The notes under the pieces are model-generated. The model made no database searches, was not told the origin of the DNA, and saw only the letters and a program-made list of their open reading frames with translations. This document shows positions 26,574 to 35,902 of a DNA stretch of 64,000 nt, one piece after another; the stretch's first letter is position 1, and each line of letters starts with the position of its first letter. This DNA is from Cognatiyoonia koreensis (GTDB taxonomy: Bacteria; Pseudomonadota; Alphaproteobacteria; Rhodobacterales; Rhodobacteraceae). The stretch is from positions 930,001 through 994,000 of the forward strand of contig NZ_FOIZ01000002.1 in the NCBI RefSeq assembly GCF_900109295.1. The letters are read 5' to 3'. Made by a program: the position numbers and the translations under genes.

Positions 26574-26608
26574 AAAAAAGCACCCCATGCTGCGTTGGGG
26601 TACTTTTT
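26574..26608 (-). promoter_or_regulatory. terminator-like hairpin between the two L,D-transpeptidase genes
   Basis: On the minus strand AAAAAGTACCCC pairs with GGGGTGCTTTTTT (one mismatch in the stem), then ATG of copy A follows. It could terminate copy B or, because GGGGTG is also the only ribosome-site-like sequence before copy A, control its translation. Confidence 0.7.
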
Positions 26609-26638
26609 CAGGCGAAAGTTAAAATCAGGTTCAAATCG

Positions 26639-27190
26639 TCAGAAGATGTAGACGTGCGTACCAACGGGAACCATGGCGTAGAGCTCTGACACATGTTCGT
26701 TGATCAAACGTACGCATCCTGACGAGTAATTCTGCCCGATCGTCCAGGGCTGCGGAGTGCCATGGATGCGATAGTACGTATCGACCCGGCCATTATAAAG
26801 ATACAGCGCCCTTGCGCCCATCGGGTTCATTTCGTGTCCGCCGGGAAGACCGTTGCGAAAGGGACCATAAAGATCGGGTTCGAGGTCAATCATGTTTTGC
26901 GTCGGGCGCCAGCTTGGCCATTCGGCCTTGCGGCGGATCGTCAAAACACCGGTATAGTTGCGACCCTCATTCCCAAGTGCGATTCCATAGCGACGCGCCC
27001 GGCCATCTCCGAGCGTCCAGTAAAGGTGAAAATCGTTCTTGATGACATGGATTTCACCTGCGGGAAGCGCTGGATTGACAGCAACTTCTTGCGGCATGAA
27101 TTTGCGCGGAAGGCGAACCGTTGTGGCCAATGCCGGAGTCGCCAAAAGGGACGCGGCCGCAGAAGCGACGAATGTTCGACGTGTCAGCAT
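26639..27190 (-). CDS. exported L,D-transpeptidase (YkuD), copy B
   Basis: A protein of 183 residues from the ATG at 27190, with AGGAAAAAAG upstream; the longer frame has no such site. The signal MLTRRTFVASAAASLLATPALA carries a twin arginine. The YkuD core has His143 (YRIHGT) and Cys159 (SSGCVRLINE). It is a tandem paralogue of copy A, with a more acidic N-terminal part, and may differ in substrate or timing. It diverges from the glycosyltransferase genes across 190 nt. Confidence 0.9.
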   Translation of the reverse strand: MLTRRTFVASAAASLLATPALATTVRLPRKFMPQEVAVNPALPAGEIHVIKNDFHLYWTLGDGRARRYGIALGNEGRNYTGVLTIRRKAEWPSWRPTQNMIDLEPDLYGPFRNGLPGGHEMNPMGARALYLYNGRVDTYYRIHGTPQPWTIGQNYSSGCVRLINEHVSELYAMVPVGTHVYIF

Positions 27191-27380
27191 GTATCTTTTT
27201 TCCTGCTCGAGTTTTCGCAACCTTGCGTGCGAATTACCCTGCATCCTGTAAATGAAAAGCGGCAGGAATGTGGCCGCCGGTGAAAATGCACCCAGTGCGG
27301 AGATCGCGCAACACCCGCTGTGCTTGAGGCATCCGCAAAAATGAAGCATAGGTCAAAAAAGGCAAAATAAGGTGCACAAC

Positions 27381-28214
27381 ATGCGGTCAGAACTGATCAT
27401 GACCACGTACAACAGCACGCGCGCGCTTGCGCTTTGCCTTGAATCCGTTCTGCAACAGACCGTCATGCCAGACAGTATCTGCATCGCGGACGACGGTTCT
27501 GGCCCCGAAACGGCGAAGCTCATCGAGGATTTCAAAACGCGATTTGCGCCCGTTGCAATCCGTCACGTCTGGCACGCTGACAACGGCTTTGAGAAATGCG
27601 CGATTCTGAACAGGGCTATCGCGACATCGGAAGCAGAATTTCTGTTTTTCATCGACGGGGACGTTTTGATTCACCCATCATTTCTTGCCCGACATCGCGC
27701 GTTGGCGCAGCGTGGCAGGTTCTGCACCGGCAGCCTGATCCGGCTTGACGATCCTACAACCAAGGCACTGACAGAGGATGATATCATCTCTGGTCGCGTC
27801 TATGATCGCAACTGGCTCAAGACACGTGGGGCGATTGACCGTCTGGGAACGTGGCTGAAAACAATGCCGTTTCCGATGCCTCTCCAGAACCTTCTGGATG
27901 TTCTGACTCCCGTCCAAAAGGCACTGTGCGGTGCGAACTGGTCGGCGTTTCGCGAAGATATTCTCGCCGTGAACGGTTTCGACGAAAGCATCAAGTACGG
28001 GGGACTTGATAAGGAATTGGGAATCCGACTGCAGAATAACGGTACAAAGGGGCGGCATTTGCGCTACACCGCTCCACTTGTGCATCAGGATCATCCTCGT
28101 GGCTACAAGGACCCCGAAAAGATCAAGCGCCACAAAGCTTTGATCCAGGGGGTCAGAACTTCAGGCCGCACCTGGACCGAGAATGGAATCGTTAAGGGGC
28201 CAGCACGTGCCTGA
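27381..28214 (+). CDS. family 2 glycosyltransferase, galactosyltransferase-C type
   Basis: A protein of 277 residues starting at the ATG at 27381, with AAGGTG six nt upstream; a GTG three codons earlier is possible. The GT-A fold reads LIMTTYNSTRALALCLESVLQQT, SICIADDGSG, then the metal-binding DGD in EFLFFIDGDVLIHP, and CGANWSAFREDILAVNGFDE, which matches the C-terminal galactosyltransferase-type domain. There is no membrane helix, so it acts at the cytoplasmic face. It lies 15 nt upstream of a second glycosyltransferase, suggesting an operon for a surface glycan or lipid. Confidence 0.88.
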   Translation: MRSELIMTTYNSTRALALCLESVLQQTVMPDSICIADDGSGPETAKLIEDFKTRFAPVAIRHVWHADNGFEKCAILNRAIATSEAEFLFFIDGDVLIHPSFLARHRALAQRGRFCTGSLIRLDDPTTKALTEDDIISGRVYDRNWLKTRGAIDRLGTWLKTMPFPMPLQNLLDVLTPVQKALCGANWSAFREDILAVNGFDESIKYGGLDKELGIRLQNNGTKGRHLRYTAPLVHQDHPRGYKDPEKIKRHKALIQGVRTSGRTWTENGIVKGPARA

Positions 28215-28229
28215 CAGAACGCACTCCAA

Positions 28230-29111
28230 ATGATGATCCGCGCGACGGTTATTATTCCCACGTTTCGCGATTGGGACGGCATCCAACGTTGCCTTGATGC
28301 GCTTGCGCTGCAGACCGTTTCGCCATCCGAGTTCGAAATCATCGTCGCCAATAACAACCGTGATGATGTTGTGCCAGACAGTCTGTCGCTACCACCTAAC
28401 GCACGCGTCGTTTGGGAAAGCAAACCGGGGTCCTACGCAGCACGGAATGCCGCCTTGCAAGTGGCTCAGGGCGACGCTGTCTTTTTCACGGACTCAGATT
28501 GCATCCCGGAACCAGATTGGATTGCGAACGGGCTGGACCCGCTTGAAAATCACCCCGACATAACGCGGTTTGGTGGGGCCGTGAAACTGTTCCCGGCCAA
28601 AAAGGATTGGACGACGCCAGAGCTTTATGATCGGGTCTTCAACCTCAGACAGGAACGCTATGTAGTCCACGGTTACGCTGCGACGGCCAACCTTTTGGTG
28701 CGACGGTCTGTTTTCGAAGCAGTCGGACCGTTCAACGCTGAACTGATGTCCAGCGGCGACAAGGAATGGAACCAAAGGGCAGAAAAGGCCGGGTATCCGA
28801 TCCTTTACCTGCCCAACATGTGCGTCCGCCATCCTGCACGCGACAGTTTTGCAGCACATGCCAAGAAGCGAGGACGGGTCGCAGAAGGCAAATTCATCAT
28901 GAAGAACCGCGACAAACTAAAATCATACGTTTCGCCTTTGAAGTATATCTTTCCGTCAGTCCGGAATGCATATCGGATCTGCTCAGAACCAAATCTAGTG
29001 CTATTTCAACGCCTTGCGCTGCTGGAATTTGACTACCGATTGCGTCTGCACGAGGCTGGCGTTTTGTTCAAACTGCGTTATCTCGGCGGGCCGCAAGGGC
29101 GCCGCCAGTAA
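28230..29111 (+). CDS. family 2 glycosyltransferase
   Basis: A protein of 293 residues. ATVIIPTFRDWDGIQRCLDAL and FEIIVANN open the GT-A fold, with DSDC in VFFTDSDCIPEPDWI as the metal site and GPFNAELMSSGDKEWNQRAEKAGYPI as the acceptor region. A C-terminal patch (about 225-293) is basic. Acceptor and donor are unknown. A 7-bp hairpin CCCCGGC/GGCCGGGG lies just after the stop but lacks a T-run. Confidence 0.88.
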   Translation: MMIRATVIIPTFRDWDGIQRCLDALALQTVSPSEFEIIVANNNRDDVVPDSLSLPPNARVVWESKPGSYAARNAALQVAQGDAVFFTDSDCIPEPDWIANGLDPLENHPDITRFGGAVKLFPAKKDWTTPELYDRVFNLRQERYVVHGYAATANLLVRRSVFEAVGPFNAELMSSGDKEWNQRAEKAGYPILYLPNMCVRHPARDSFAAHAKKRGRVAEGKFIMKNRDKLKSYVSPLKYIFPSVRNAYRICSEPNLVLFQRLALLEFDYRLRLHEAGVLFKLRYLGGPQGRRQ

Positions 29112-29233
29112 AATGCCCCGGCGCATGGCCGGGGCGAACTGTTGAAAATGGATTTTCGCAGACAGGCTGCGGTACTCACCCGGCCAGCATAGCCAGCGTT
29201 GCCGCCGGCGCCGCCGCGTCGTTTCAGAAACGA

Positions 29234-29259
29234 AAAGCCCCGATGTTTCCATCGGGGCT
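29234..29259. terminator. bidirectional terminator between glycosyltransferases and pnp
   Basis: AAAGCCCCGATG (29234-29245) and CATCGGGGCTTT (29248-29259) form a long perfect stem with T-tracts in both directions. It serves pnp on the minus strand and perhaps the plus-strand glycosyltransferases. Confidence 0.9.
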
Positions 29260-29283
29260 TTCCAAATTCAGATTGGGAAACGC

Positions 29284-31416
29284 TTATTCAGCGGTTTCCT
29301 CTTTCTTGACTTCTTCGCCGGACTCCTGATCGACGACCTTCATCGACAGGCGTACCTTACCACGATCATCAAAGCCAAGCAGCTTGACCCAGACTTCCTG
29401 ACCTTCTTTCAGAACGTCGGATGGGTGATTCAGGCGGCGGTTCTCGATCTGGGACACGTGGACCAGACCATCGCGCTTGCCAAAGAAGTTCACGAAAGCA
29501 CCAAAGTCGACAAGTTTGACGACAGTTCCTTTGTAGACTTTACCTTCTTCCGGCTCTGCCACGATGGAATAGATCATGTCATAGGCTTTCTTGATCGCGT
29601 CAGCGTCGTTGGACGCCAGCTTGATCACGCCGTCATCGTTAATGTCGACCTTTGCACCGGAGACTTCGACGATCTCACGAATAACTTTACCGCCGGACCC
29701 GATCACTTCACGGATCTTGTCTGTCGGAATGTTCATCGTTTCGATCTTGGGTGCGTGAACGCCCAGATCTTTAGCGCCTGTCAGTGCCTTGCCCATCTCA
29801 CCAAGAATGTGAAGACGACCGGCTTTCGCCTGCTCAAGCGCCTTCTTCATGATTTCAGGTGTGATACCTGCAATCTTGATGTCCATCTGCAAGGATGTGA
29901 TGCCGTTCTCAGTACCAGCCACCTTGAAGTCCATATCACCAAGGTGGTCTTCGTCACCCAGAATGTCGGACAGGATCGCATAGGAACCGTCATCTTCCAT
30001 GACAAGACCCATCGCCACACCTGCTACGGCGGACTTCAGCGGAACACCCGCATCCATCATCGACAGGGACCCACCACAAACGGATGCCATTGAGGACGAA
30101 CCGTTGGATTCAGTGATCTCTGACACCAGACGAATAGTGTATGGGAAATCTGTCGGGGCAGGCAGAACAGCCTGCAACGCACGCCAAGCCAATTTACCGT
30201 GACCGATCTCACGACGACCCGGAGGGCCCACGCGACCGGCTTCACCAACCGAATATGGTGGGAAGTTGTAGTGCAGCATGAAGTTCGACTTGTACATGCC
30301 GGACAGCGCGTCGATCATTTGCTCATCATCGCCGGTTCCTAGCGTTGTAACGACCAGACCTTGGGTTTCGCCGCGTGTAAACAGAGCAGAGCCGTGGGTC
30401 CGGGGCAGAATGCCCGTTTCGGACACGATTTCACGGATCTCGTCCAGCTTACGTCCGTCGATACGCTTGCTGTCCTTGACAACCGCGCCACGCAGAACGC
30501 CGGATTCCAGCTTCTTCAATGCGGAACCAAGGTTTTCGTCGGCCTGCTGGTCTTCAGTCAGGCTGGCAACAATCGCTTCTTTTGCCGCTGATACGGCTGC
30601 TGTGCGCTCTTGCTTGTCGAGGATGGCATAGGCCTTCGCCATCTCTTTCTTGCCAGCTTTTTCTACAGCCTTGTAAAGGTCGGTGTAATCTGGCGGCTGG
30701 AAGTCGAACGGCTCTTTCGCACAGTCTTCGGCCAGATCAATGATCAGGTCGATGACCGGCTGGATTTGCTCATGTGCAAAAGTCACAGCACCCAGCATTT
30801 CGTCCTCGGTCAGCTCATAGGCTTCGGACTCAACCATCATGACGGCGTCTTTTGTACCGGCAACGACAAGATCCAAACGCTGCTCCGGGTTCATGCGCAG
30901 ATTGTGCATGTCATCCATCTCAGGGTTCAGGATATATTCGCCATCCTCAAAACCCACGCGACAAGCCGCAATTGGGCCCATGAAAGGCGCACCGGAAATG
31001 GTCAGCGCGGCAGAGGCAGCGATCATCGCCACCATGTCCGGATCATTGACCAGATCGTGTGACAGCACCGTGCACATCACCAGAACTTCGTTCTTGAAGC
31101 CGGGGACAAACAACGGACGGATCGGACGGTCGATCAAGCGGGCGGTCAGCGTCTCTTTCTCTGTGGGACGGGCTTCGCGCTTGAAAAAACCACCAGGGAC
31201 TTTACCGGCGGCGTAATACTTCTCTTGATAATGCACGGTCAGAGGAAAGAAATCCTGACCGGGCTTTGGTTTCTTGGCGAACGTGACGTTGGCCATAACG
31301 CTGGTTTCGCCCAGCGTGGCAATGACTGATCCGTCTGCCTGACGGGCAACCTTGCCGGTTTCGAGGGTGAGCGTTTCTTCGCCCCACTCCATCGATTTTT
31401 TTACTTCGTTAAACAT
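29284..31416 (-). CDS. pnp: polynucleotide phosphorylase
   Basis: A protein of 710 residues from ATG 31416 ([31 protein letters not shown]). The frame runs 255 codons further upstream, but that part lies over divergent genes and has no family match. Two RNase PH-like domains (for example [21 protein letters not shown] and [14 protein letters not shown]), a KH domain ([15 protein letters not shown]) and an S1 domain ([28 protein letters not shown]) are complete. It degrades RNA 3' to 5'. Two plus-strand genes separate it from rpsO, unlike the common rpsO-pnp pair. Confidence 0.97.
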   Translation of the reverse strand: MFNEVKKSMEWGEETLTLETGKVARQADGSVIATLGETSVMANVTFAKKPKPGQDFFPLTVHYQEKYYAAGKVPGGFFKREARPTEKETLTARLIDRPIRPLFVPGFKNEVLVMCTVLSHDLVNDPDMVAMIAASAALTISGAPFMGPIAACRVGFEDGEYILNPEMDDMHNLRMNPEQRLDLVVAGTKDAVMMVESEAYELTEDEMLGAVTFAHEQIQPVIDLIIDLAEDCAKEPFDFQPPDYTDLYKAVEKAGKKEMAKAYAILDKQERTAAVSAAKEAIVASLTEDQQADENLGSALKKLESGVLRGAVVKDSKRIDGRKLDEIREIVSETGILPRTHGSALFTRGETQGLVVTTLGTGDDEQMIDALSGMYKSNFMLHYNFPPYSVGEAGRVGPPGRREIGHGKLAWRALQAVLPAPTDFPYTIRLVSEITESNGSSSMASVCGGSLSMMDAGVPLKSAVAGVAMGLVMEDDGSYAILSDILGDEDHLGDMDFKVAGTENGITSLQMDIKIAGITPEIMKKALEQAKAGRLHILGEMGKALTGAKDLGVHAPKIETMNIPTDKIREVIGSGGKVIREIVEVSGAKVDINDDGVIKLASNDADAIKKAYDMIYSIVAEPEEGKVYKGTVVKLVDFGAFVNFFGKRDGLVHVSQIENRRLNHPSDVLKEGQEVWVKLLGFDDRGKVRLSMKVVDQESGEEVKKEETAE

Positions 31417-31611
31417 GTATGTTTTCCTAGTTGGGCCGCAGCCCTTTTGCGTAGTGGGCGTATTCCCACTGACCCCGGTATCTTCTTTGTGCGGCGCTGG
31501 GGTCCGGGCGCCGGGCTTCCAAGATGGGCGGGCCATATCGGATATTGGTTCCCTTGGAAAGGGGCCGTAAACTAATGGCGAAACTGTGCCGCATGGCAAA
31601 GGGGGTGAATA

Positions 31612-32100
31612 ATGCGTGGATTTCTGGCCTGCCTGATTGGTCTGATCGCAAACCCGGTCTTCGCCTGCGCTGAATTGGTGCAAAGCTGCACCTTTAACGG
31701 CGGCAAGAAGGAAATGGTGGTCTGCCTTGAAGGCAGCGATGTGACCTATCGTTTTGGACCCTCGGGTGGCACGCCAGAACTTGCGCTGCGCGTCCCGATC
31801 ACCGACGCGGATTACACGCCTTGGCCCGGTGTGGGTCGCGCCATCTGGGAGGGAATGGTTTTCTACAACGGCGACTATAGCTATGAAGTCTCCGCAGCCT
31901 TTGAGCGGATGTTCAATGACAGCGACGAACCAGAGCCAACCCGAGGCGGTATCCTGATCATGCAGGGCGAAACGGTCGTCGCGGAACTGACCTGTGATGT
32001 CGGGTCTGTTGATTGGGCCTATGGCGACGGCGGTCTGTGGGCCGCGAAAACAAGAGCGGGACAATGCTGGAAAGATTTCAGCTGGGTCGCGTGTAACTAG
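31612..32100 (+). CDS. hypothetical secreted protein with cysteine pairs
   Basis: A protein of 162 residues with an N-terminal signal ([20 protein letters not shown]). The mature part has several cysteines ([38 protein letters not shown]), enough for two or three disulfides in the periplasm. I do not recognise the family. It is nine nt upstream of the endonuclease/exonuclease/phosphatase-fold lipoprotein gene and probably shares its transcript, starting between it and pnp. Confidence 0.7.
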   Translation: MRGFLACLIGLIANPVFACAELVQSCTFNGGKKEMVVCLEGSDVTYRFGPSGGTPELALRVPITDADYTPWPGVGRAIWEGMVFYNGDYSYEVSAAFERMFNDSDEPEPTRGGILIMQGETVVAELTCDVGSVDWAYGDGGLWAAKTRAGQCWKDFSWVACN

Positions 32101-32109
32101 ACGGGACAA

Positions 32110-33033
32110 ATGATGATAAAACTGATGAAGGCAAGTCTGGCGACCCTTCTGGCATTGCTGACGATTACCGGATGCCAGCACATCCGCAATTCAGGCAGTG
32201 AACCCGTGCCGGTTGCCTCGGCACAAATGCTGCGGCTTGCAACCTACAACGTTCATTACATCATCATGCAAGAGGAGACCGGCCCTTGGTCACTTGGTGA
32301 TTGGGAGCGGCGCAAAGTGCCGATGGATCAGGCATTCAAGGCCGTTGACGCAGACATCATCGCCTTCCAGGAAATGGAAAGCTTTGCGGGTCGGTCCGAA
32401 AGCGACGTCAATCTCGCGCTTGATTGGTTGCTGGCAAACAATCCTGATTATGCTGCGGCTGCTGTTGGGCCGGTTGATACGTTTCCGTCAACGCAGCCCA
32501 TTCTGTATCGGCGCGATCGTTTCAAGGTGCTGGATCAGGGCTGGTTTTTCTTTTCGGATACACCGGATGTCATCTATGCGCGGACATTCAATGGGTCGTA
32601 CCCGGCTTTTGCTTCATGGGCGCTGTTCGAAGATGCGCAGAACGGGCAGGACTTTTGCGTCATCAATATCCATACCGATTACCGCAGCCGTTCAAACCGC
32701 TTGCAATCAATTGCGCTGGTGGCCGAAAGGATTCGGCCTTGGATTTCAGCGAGAGAGACGGTGTTTGCTGTGGGCGATCTTAACGCGCGCCTTGGGTCTG
32801 CGGCGCTTGGCATTCTTGAGGATGAAGGCGTCGTCTTTGTGCCTGTCGATGGCGCAACCTATCATTTTGATCGTGGGATCAATCTGTTCGGTGCGATTGA
32901 CCACATTGGCTATGTCGGTGCAGCGTCGCTGACGGGTGGGCCATTCGTGCTGCGCGAGAAATTCAACGACGTCTGGCCGACGGATCACTATCCACTTGTT
33001 GCAGATTTCGTTTTGGGATCGACAGACAGCTAG
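32110..33033 (+). CDS. endonuclease/exonuclease/phosphatase-fold lipoprotein
   Basis: A protein of 307 residues; [22 protein letters not shown] is a lipoprotein signal with Cys22 as the lipid site. The EEP fold follows: [20 protein letters not shown] (metal Glu), [13 protein letters not shown] and the terminal [11 protein letters not shown], giving the catalytic Asp and His. It would hydrolyse nucleic acid, phosphoinositide or another phosphodiester outside the cytoplasm. It sits in the pnp-rpsO gap on the opposite strand. Confidence 0.85.
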   Translation: MMIKLMKASLATLLALLTITGCQHIRNSGSEPVPVASAQMLRLATYNVHYIIMQEETGPWSLGDWERRKVPMDQAFKAVDADIIAFQEMESFAGRSESDVNLALDWLLANNPDYAAAAVGPVDTFPSTQPILYRRDRFKVLDQGWFFFSDTPDVIYARTFNGSYPAFASWALFEDAQNGQDFCVINIHTDYRSRSNRLQSIALVAERIRPWISARETVFAVGDLNARLGSAALGILEDEGVVFVPVDGATYHFDRGINLFGAIDHIGYVGAASLTGGPFVLREKFNDVWPTDHYPLVADFVLGSTDS

Positions 33034-33038
33034 CAAAA

Positions 33039-33066
33039 GAAAAACGCTCGCCAGATGGCGAGCGTT
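33039..33066 (-). terminator. Rho-independent terminator after rpsO
   Basis: AACGCTCGCC (33043-33052) and GGCGAGCGTT (33057-33066) form a 10-bp stem with a 4-nt loop. On the minus strand it is followed by TTTTTCTTTTG. Confidence 0.92.
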
Positions 33067-33094
33067 CAATTTCGTCAACGTGTTCCTTACGGAA

Positions 33095-33364
33095 TTAGCG
33101 GCGCAGGCCCAGACGCTCAATCAACGACTGATAACGGGCTTCGTCTTTGGCTTTGGTGTAGTCCAGAAGCTTGCGGCGCAGGGCCACCATCTTCAAAAGA
33201 CCACGGCGGCCGTGGTTGTCTTTCTTATGTGTCTTGAAGTGCTCTGTCAGCGTCGCGATGCGGCTGGACAGGATTGCAACCTGAACTTCGGGGGAACCTG
33301 TGTCGCCCTCTTTGGTCGCGAATTCCTTCATGATACGTGTTTTGTCTTCGGCAGTAATCGACAT
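33095..33364 (-). CDS. rpsO: 30S ribosomal protein S15
   Basis: A protein of 89 residues, the exact family size. The ATG at 33364 has AAGGAGAT just upstream. Family segments: [41 protein letters not shown] and a C-terminal [13 protein letters not shown]. It binds 16S rRNA in the central domain early in assembly. Its own terminator lies directly downstream, so it is not read through into pnp. Confidence 0.98.
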   Translation of the reverse strand: MSITAEDKTRIMKEFATKEGDTGSPEVQVAILSSRIATLTEHFKTHKKDNHGRRGLLKMVALRRKLLDYTKAKDEARYQSLIERLGLRR

Positions 33365-33500
33365 CGGGATCTCCTTATCTAGAGTGTGGACGGCGCGAGC
33401 CGGGATGTCGTCCAGCAAGGCCCTAAAAAGCAAACCACAGGGCGCAAACCCAGCGGATGCGTGCGTTTAGGAGGATTCCTCTAAAAAGAAAAGCGTTTTC

Positions 33501-34418
33501 TTAGGCTGCGATCAGTCTGACATGGACCAGATCAAGTTGTGTGATGCCGCCGAGTGTCGCCACCACTTCGCCGTCTGCCATCACCTCAAGCCCATCATCC
33601 GTCAGATGGGTCGACAAAGCGGGCGGGATCGCCCCTTCGTACACGATTTCAAGCATGTCGTCGGTTTCGCTGAAGTCACCAACAAATGCATCTGCATCAC
33701 TGGTGAGGTTAAAGACGTCAGCCCCGCCGCCGCCGTTCAGCACGTCTGCAGCCCCGCCATACAGCAAATCATCCCCGGCACCGCCATTCAGATAGTCGCG
33801 CGAATCGTCCCCTCGCCCGTCGAGAACATCATCGTCGGCTCCGCCAAACAGCGTATCGCTCCCATTGCCGCCGATCAGAGTATCTTTGCCAAGATATCCC
33901 TGCAGAGAGTCATCGCCTTCGCCACCATCAAGAAGGTCGTTTCCATCGCCACCCATAATCTGATCGTCGCCGTCATCGCCAAATAGCTGATCGTCCCCGA
34001 CATGGCCCGCGATCACATCGTTACCATCTCCGCCCCTGATCAAATCGTTCCCGCGCCCGCCTTCGAGCGCATCATCGCCACCGTTGCCAAACAAAGCGTC
34101 ATCACCGTCTTGTCCGTCGATATGGTCGGCACTGTCGCTACCGGTCACCGTATCGTCGCCACCTTTCGCAAACACCGGATCGCCGCCACCATCAGGAATT
34201 GTGACCGTTTCGGCCGCGTCGCTGAATGCGCTTTCCTCTTCGGATTCAAGATCATCGGAAAAAACGATGTCAGACACCGCGACGATGGGGGCGGGCCGAC
34301 CACTTGCACCCAAGGTATCGCTATCGCTTTCCAGCGTCAGATCATCATCGGTATTGTCCGTGTCCATGATGACCAATGCAGAAATTGCAACGCCGATCAA
34401 TCCAAGAATAGCAAGCAT
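33501..34418 (-). CDS. membrane-anchored RTX calcium-binding repeat protein
   Basis: A protein of 305 residues starting at ATG 34418. Residues 1-20 (MLAILGLIGVAISALVIMDT) are a membrane segment, unlike usual RTX proteins secreted through a C-terminal signal. From about 100 to 235 there are ten or more nonapeptide repeats of the GGxGxDxLx type (for example GGDGNDLLDGGEGDDSLQG), which bind calcium in a parallel beta roll. The C-terminal domain (about 240-305) resembles the RTX adaptor tail but has no TolC-type secretion genes nearby. Function is unknown; calcium-dependent surface adhesion is a guess. Confidence 0.8.
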   Translation of the reverse strand: MLAILGLIGVAISALVIMDTDNTDDDLTLESDSDTLGASGRPAPIVAVSDIVFSDDLESEEESAFSDAAETVTIPDGGGDPVFAKGGDDTVTGSDSADHIDGQDGDDALFGNGGDDALEGGRGNDLIRGGDGNDVIAGHVGDDQLFGDDGDDQIMGGDGNDLLDGGEGDDSLQGYLGKDTLIGGNGSDTLFGGADDDVLDGRGDDSRDYLNGGAGDDLLYGGAADVLNGGGGADVFNLTSDADAFVGDFSETDDMLEIVYEGAIPPALSTHLTDDGLEVMADGEVVATLGGITQLDLVHVRLIAA

Positions 34419-34511
34419 AGGTGCACCTAATGTCTGAGTCGCCCCGACCCAAATGGTCATCGGACAATAGCGCAAGTCGTTGTAGGAATGGTGATATTTT
34501 CGACTCGCTGG

Positions 34512-35390
34512 TTAACCAGCGGTGAAGAACGGAATGAATGCATCAAGTACGGCCTGCGGATTCTCCTCCATCGCAAAGTGGCCCGAAATGCAGCTTGTGT
34601 CGCTCACATAAGTCGCCCACTTGCGCCAGATCGCAGAAGGATCACCGGTATGCGCAGGAAAACCGCTCTCTGCCCACAGAAAGTGAAGCGGCGCTGAAAT
34701 GCGTCCAGTTTCCGCCTCATCCAGCCGTCGGTCGTACGTGGCACCCGCCCTGTAGTCGGCACACATTGCATGCAAGTGCGCAGGATCGGCGGCCTGCGCG
34801 CAATAGCTTTGCAAGGCTTCGGGCGAAAAAACATCAAGCGACTTACTCAGTGTCCAAGCTGCCAGCGTCCATTCGATATAGGCGGCAGGGTCAGCGCCAA
34901 TCATCCGTTCAGGCAGCGGATATGGCTGCGCCAGAAACGTCCAGTGATACCCTTTCAAGGCCAAATCGGCATTCCAATGGGCCCAGAAATCACCTGTCGG
35001 TACAATTTCGATGATACCCAATTTCTTGACCCGCTCGGGATGATCAAGCGCAAAGCGATAAGCAACACGCCCGCCGCGGTCATGTCCCAGAATATGTGCC
35101 TGCGCGATCCCCAGCTTATCCATCAGGTGCGCGATGTCATTCGCCATCGTGCGCTTGGCATAGACTGTATGGAGCTCATCGTCAGGCGGCGCATCGCTGT
35201 CCCCATATCCCCTTAGATCCGGTACAATGACGTCGAAGTTTTGGGCGAACTGTGGTGCAACCTTTCCCCAGCAATGATGGTTTTGCGGATAGCCATGCAG
35301 CAGGAGAAGCGGTTCACCCTGACCTGCCCGATGGACAGACAGACTGATATCGCCGCAATCGACGCGAATGCATTCGAAGCCATCAATCAT
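34512..35390 (-). CDS. alpha/beta hydrolase, probable haloacetate (fluoroacetate) dehalogenase
   Basis: A protein of 292 residues from ATG 35390, inside the ATGA overlap with the DUF1643 gene. LLLLHGYPQNHHCWG forms the oxyanion part and Asp104 in GHDRGGRVAYRF is the nucleophile. As I recall the fluoroacetate dehalogenase of R. palustris, key residues are D110, R111, R114, H155, W156, Y219 and H280; here D104, R105, R108, H149, W150 and Y213 fall at a constant offset of six, and His271 is the base. That is a strong match to the fluoride pocket. The acid is Glu128 in place of Asp134. Epoxide or ester hydrolysis is the alternative. Confidence 0.8.
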   Translation of the reverse strand: MIDGFECIRVDCGDISLSVHRAGQGEPLLLLHGYPQNHHCWGKVAPQFAQNFDVIVPDLRGYGDSDAPPDDELHTVYAKRTMANDIAHLMDKLGIAQAHILGHDRGGRVAYRFALDHPERVKKLGIIEIVPTGDFWAHWNADLALKGYHWTFLAQPYPLPERMIGADPAAYIEWTLAAWTLSKSLDVFSPEALQSYCAQAADPAHLHAMCADYRAGATYDRRLDEAETGRISAPLHFLWAESGFPAHTGDPSAIWRKWATYVSDTSCISGHFAMEENPQAVLDAFIPFFTAG

Positions 35391-35896
35391 ATGTCCCAAA
35401 CCTCCGGCTGTGTTTTGTAACTGACATACAAAGGATGGCGTGGATGACCGTCTTTTGTCAGCCCCAAATGCGTCAGCGGCTTGCCCGCCGCAGCGAGCGT
35501 TCTGGCAACACATGGCCCGCGCCCACGATGCGCGCCGTGTACGCCCCATGCTGCAAGGATCATATCGGCCCAATTCGCGCCTTCACTCAGAACAGCATCG
35601 TTTTCGGGACCGACGGGCCACCGGCGATTGCGCATCTGGAACGGATCGGTGTCCCGCCAAGCAAAGATGTTAAGAACGCGAAACGATCCAAAGCCGAGCG
35701 TACGGGCCCGCCGCTCGCAGCGTTCCACGGTCGGATCATTGGCAATTTCGTCCGCCTTTGACGGATTCAGCATGACGATCAGCAGCCGCTGCCCCGCACT
35801 GTCCCACGTCCGCGTCAGGGCATAGCGATACTTTTGGCAGTCAGAGTAGCTGACGACCGAATGCGTCCCGTCTGCTCGATGTTCCCTGACTATCAT
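35387..35896 (-). CDS. DUF1643 protein
   Basis: A soluble protein of 169 residues with the DUF1643 signature VMLNPSKADEIANDPTVERCERRARTLGFGSFRVLNIFAWR, then GPENDAVLSEGANWADMILAAWG and a GLTKDGHPRHPLY stretch. The family is common in bacteria and phages; no function is established. It overlaps the hydrolase by four bases and follows truB by six nt, making it the fourth gene of a run from rbfA through truB, though the hydrolase may have an internal promoter. Confidence 0.88.
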   Translation of the reverse strand: MIVREHRADGTHSVVSYSDCQKYRYALTRTWDSAGQRLLIVMLNPSKADEIANDPTVERCERRARTLGFGSFRVLNIFAWRDTDPFQMRNRRWPVGPENDAVLSEGANWADMILAAWGVHGAHRGRGPCVARTLAAAGKPLTHLGLTKDGHPRHPLYVSYKTQPEVWDI

Positions 35897-35902
35897 CGGA
35901 CG

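Noticed and set aside
31417..32181. 255-codon N-terminal extension of pnp
   Set aside because: The extension has no homology and lies over the divergent secreted-protein gene; ATG at 31416 gives the normal PNPase length.
33501..34418. DNA tandem repeats in the RTX gene as a mobile or CRISPR element
   Set aside because: The repetition follows the nonapeptide coding pattern and is degenerate at nucleotide level.
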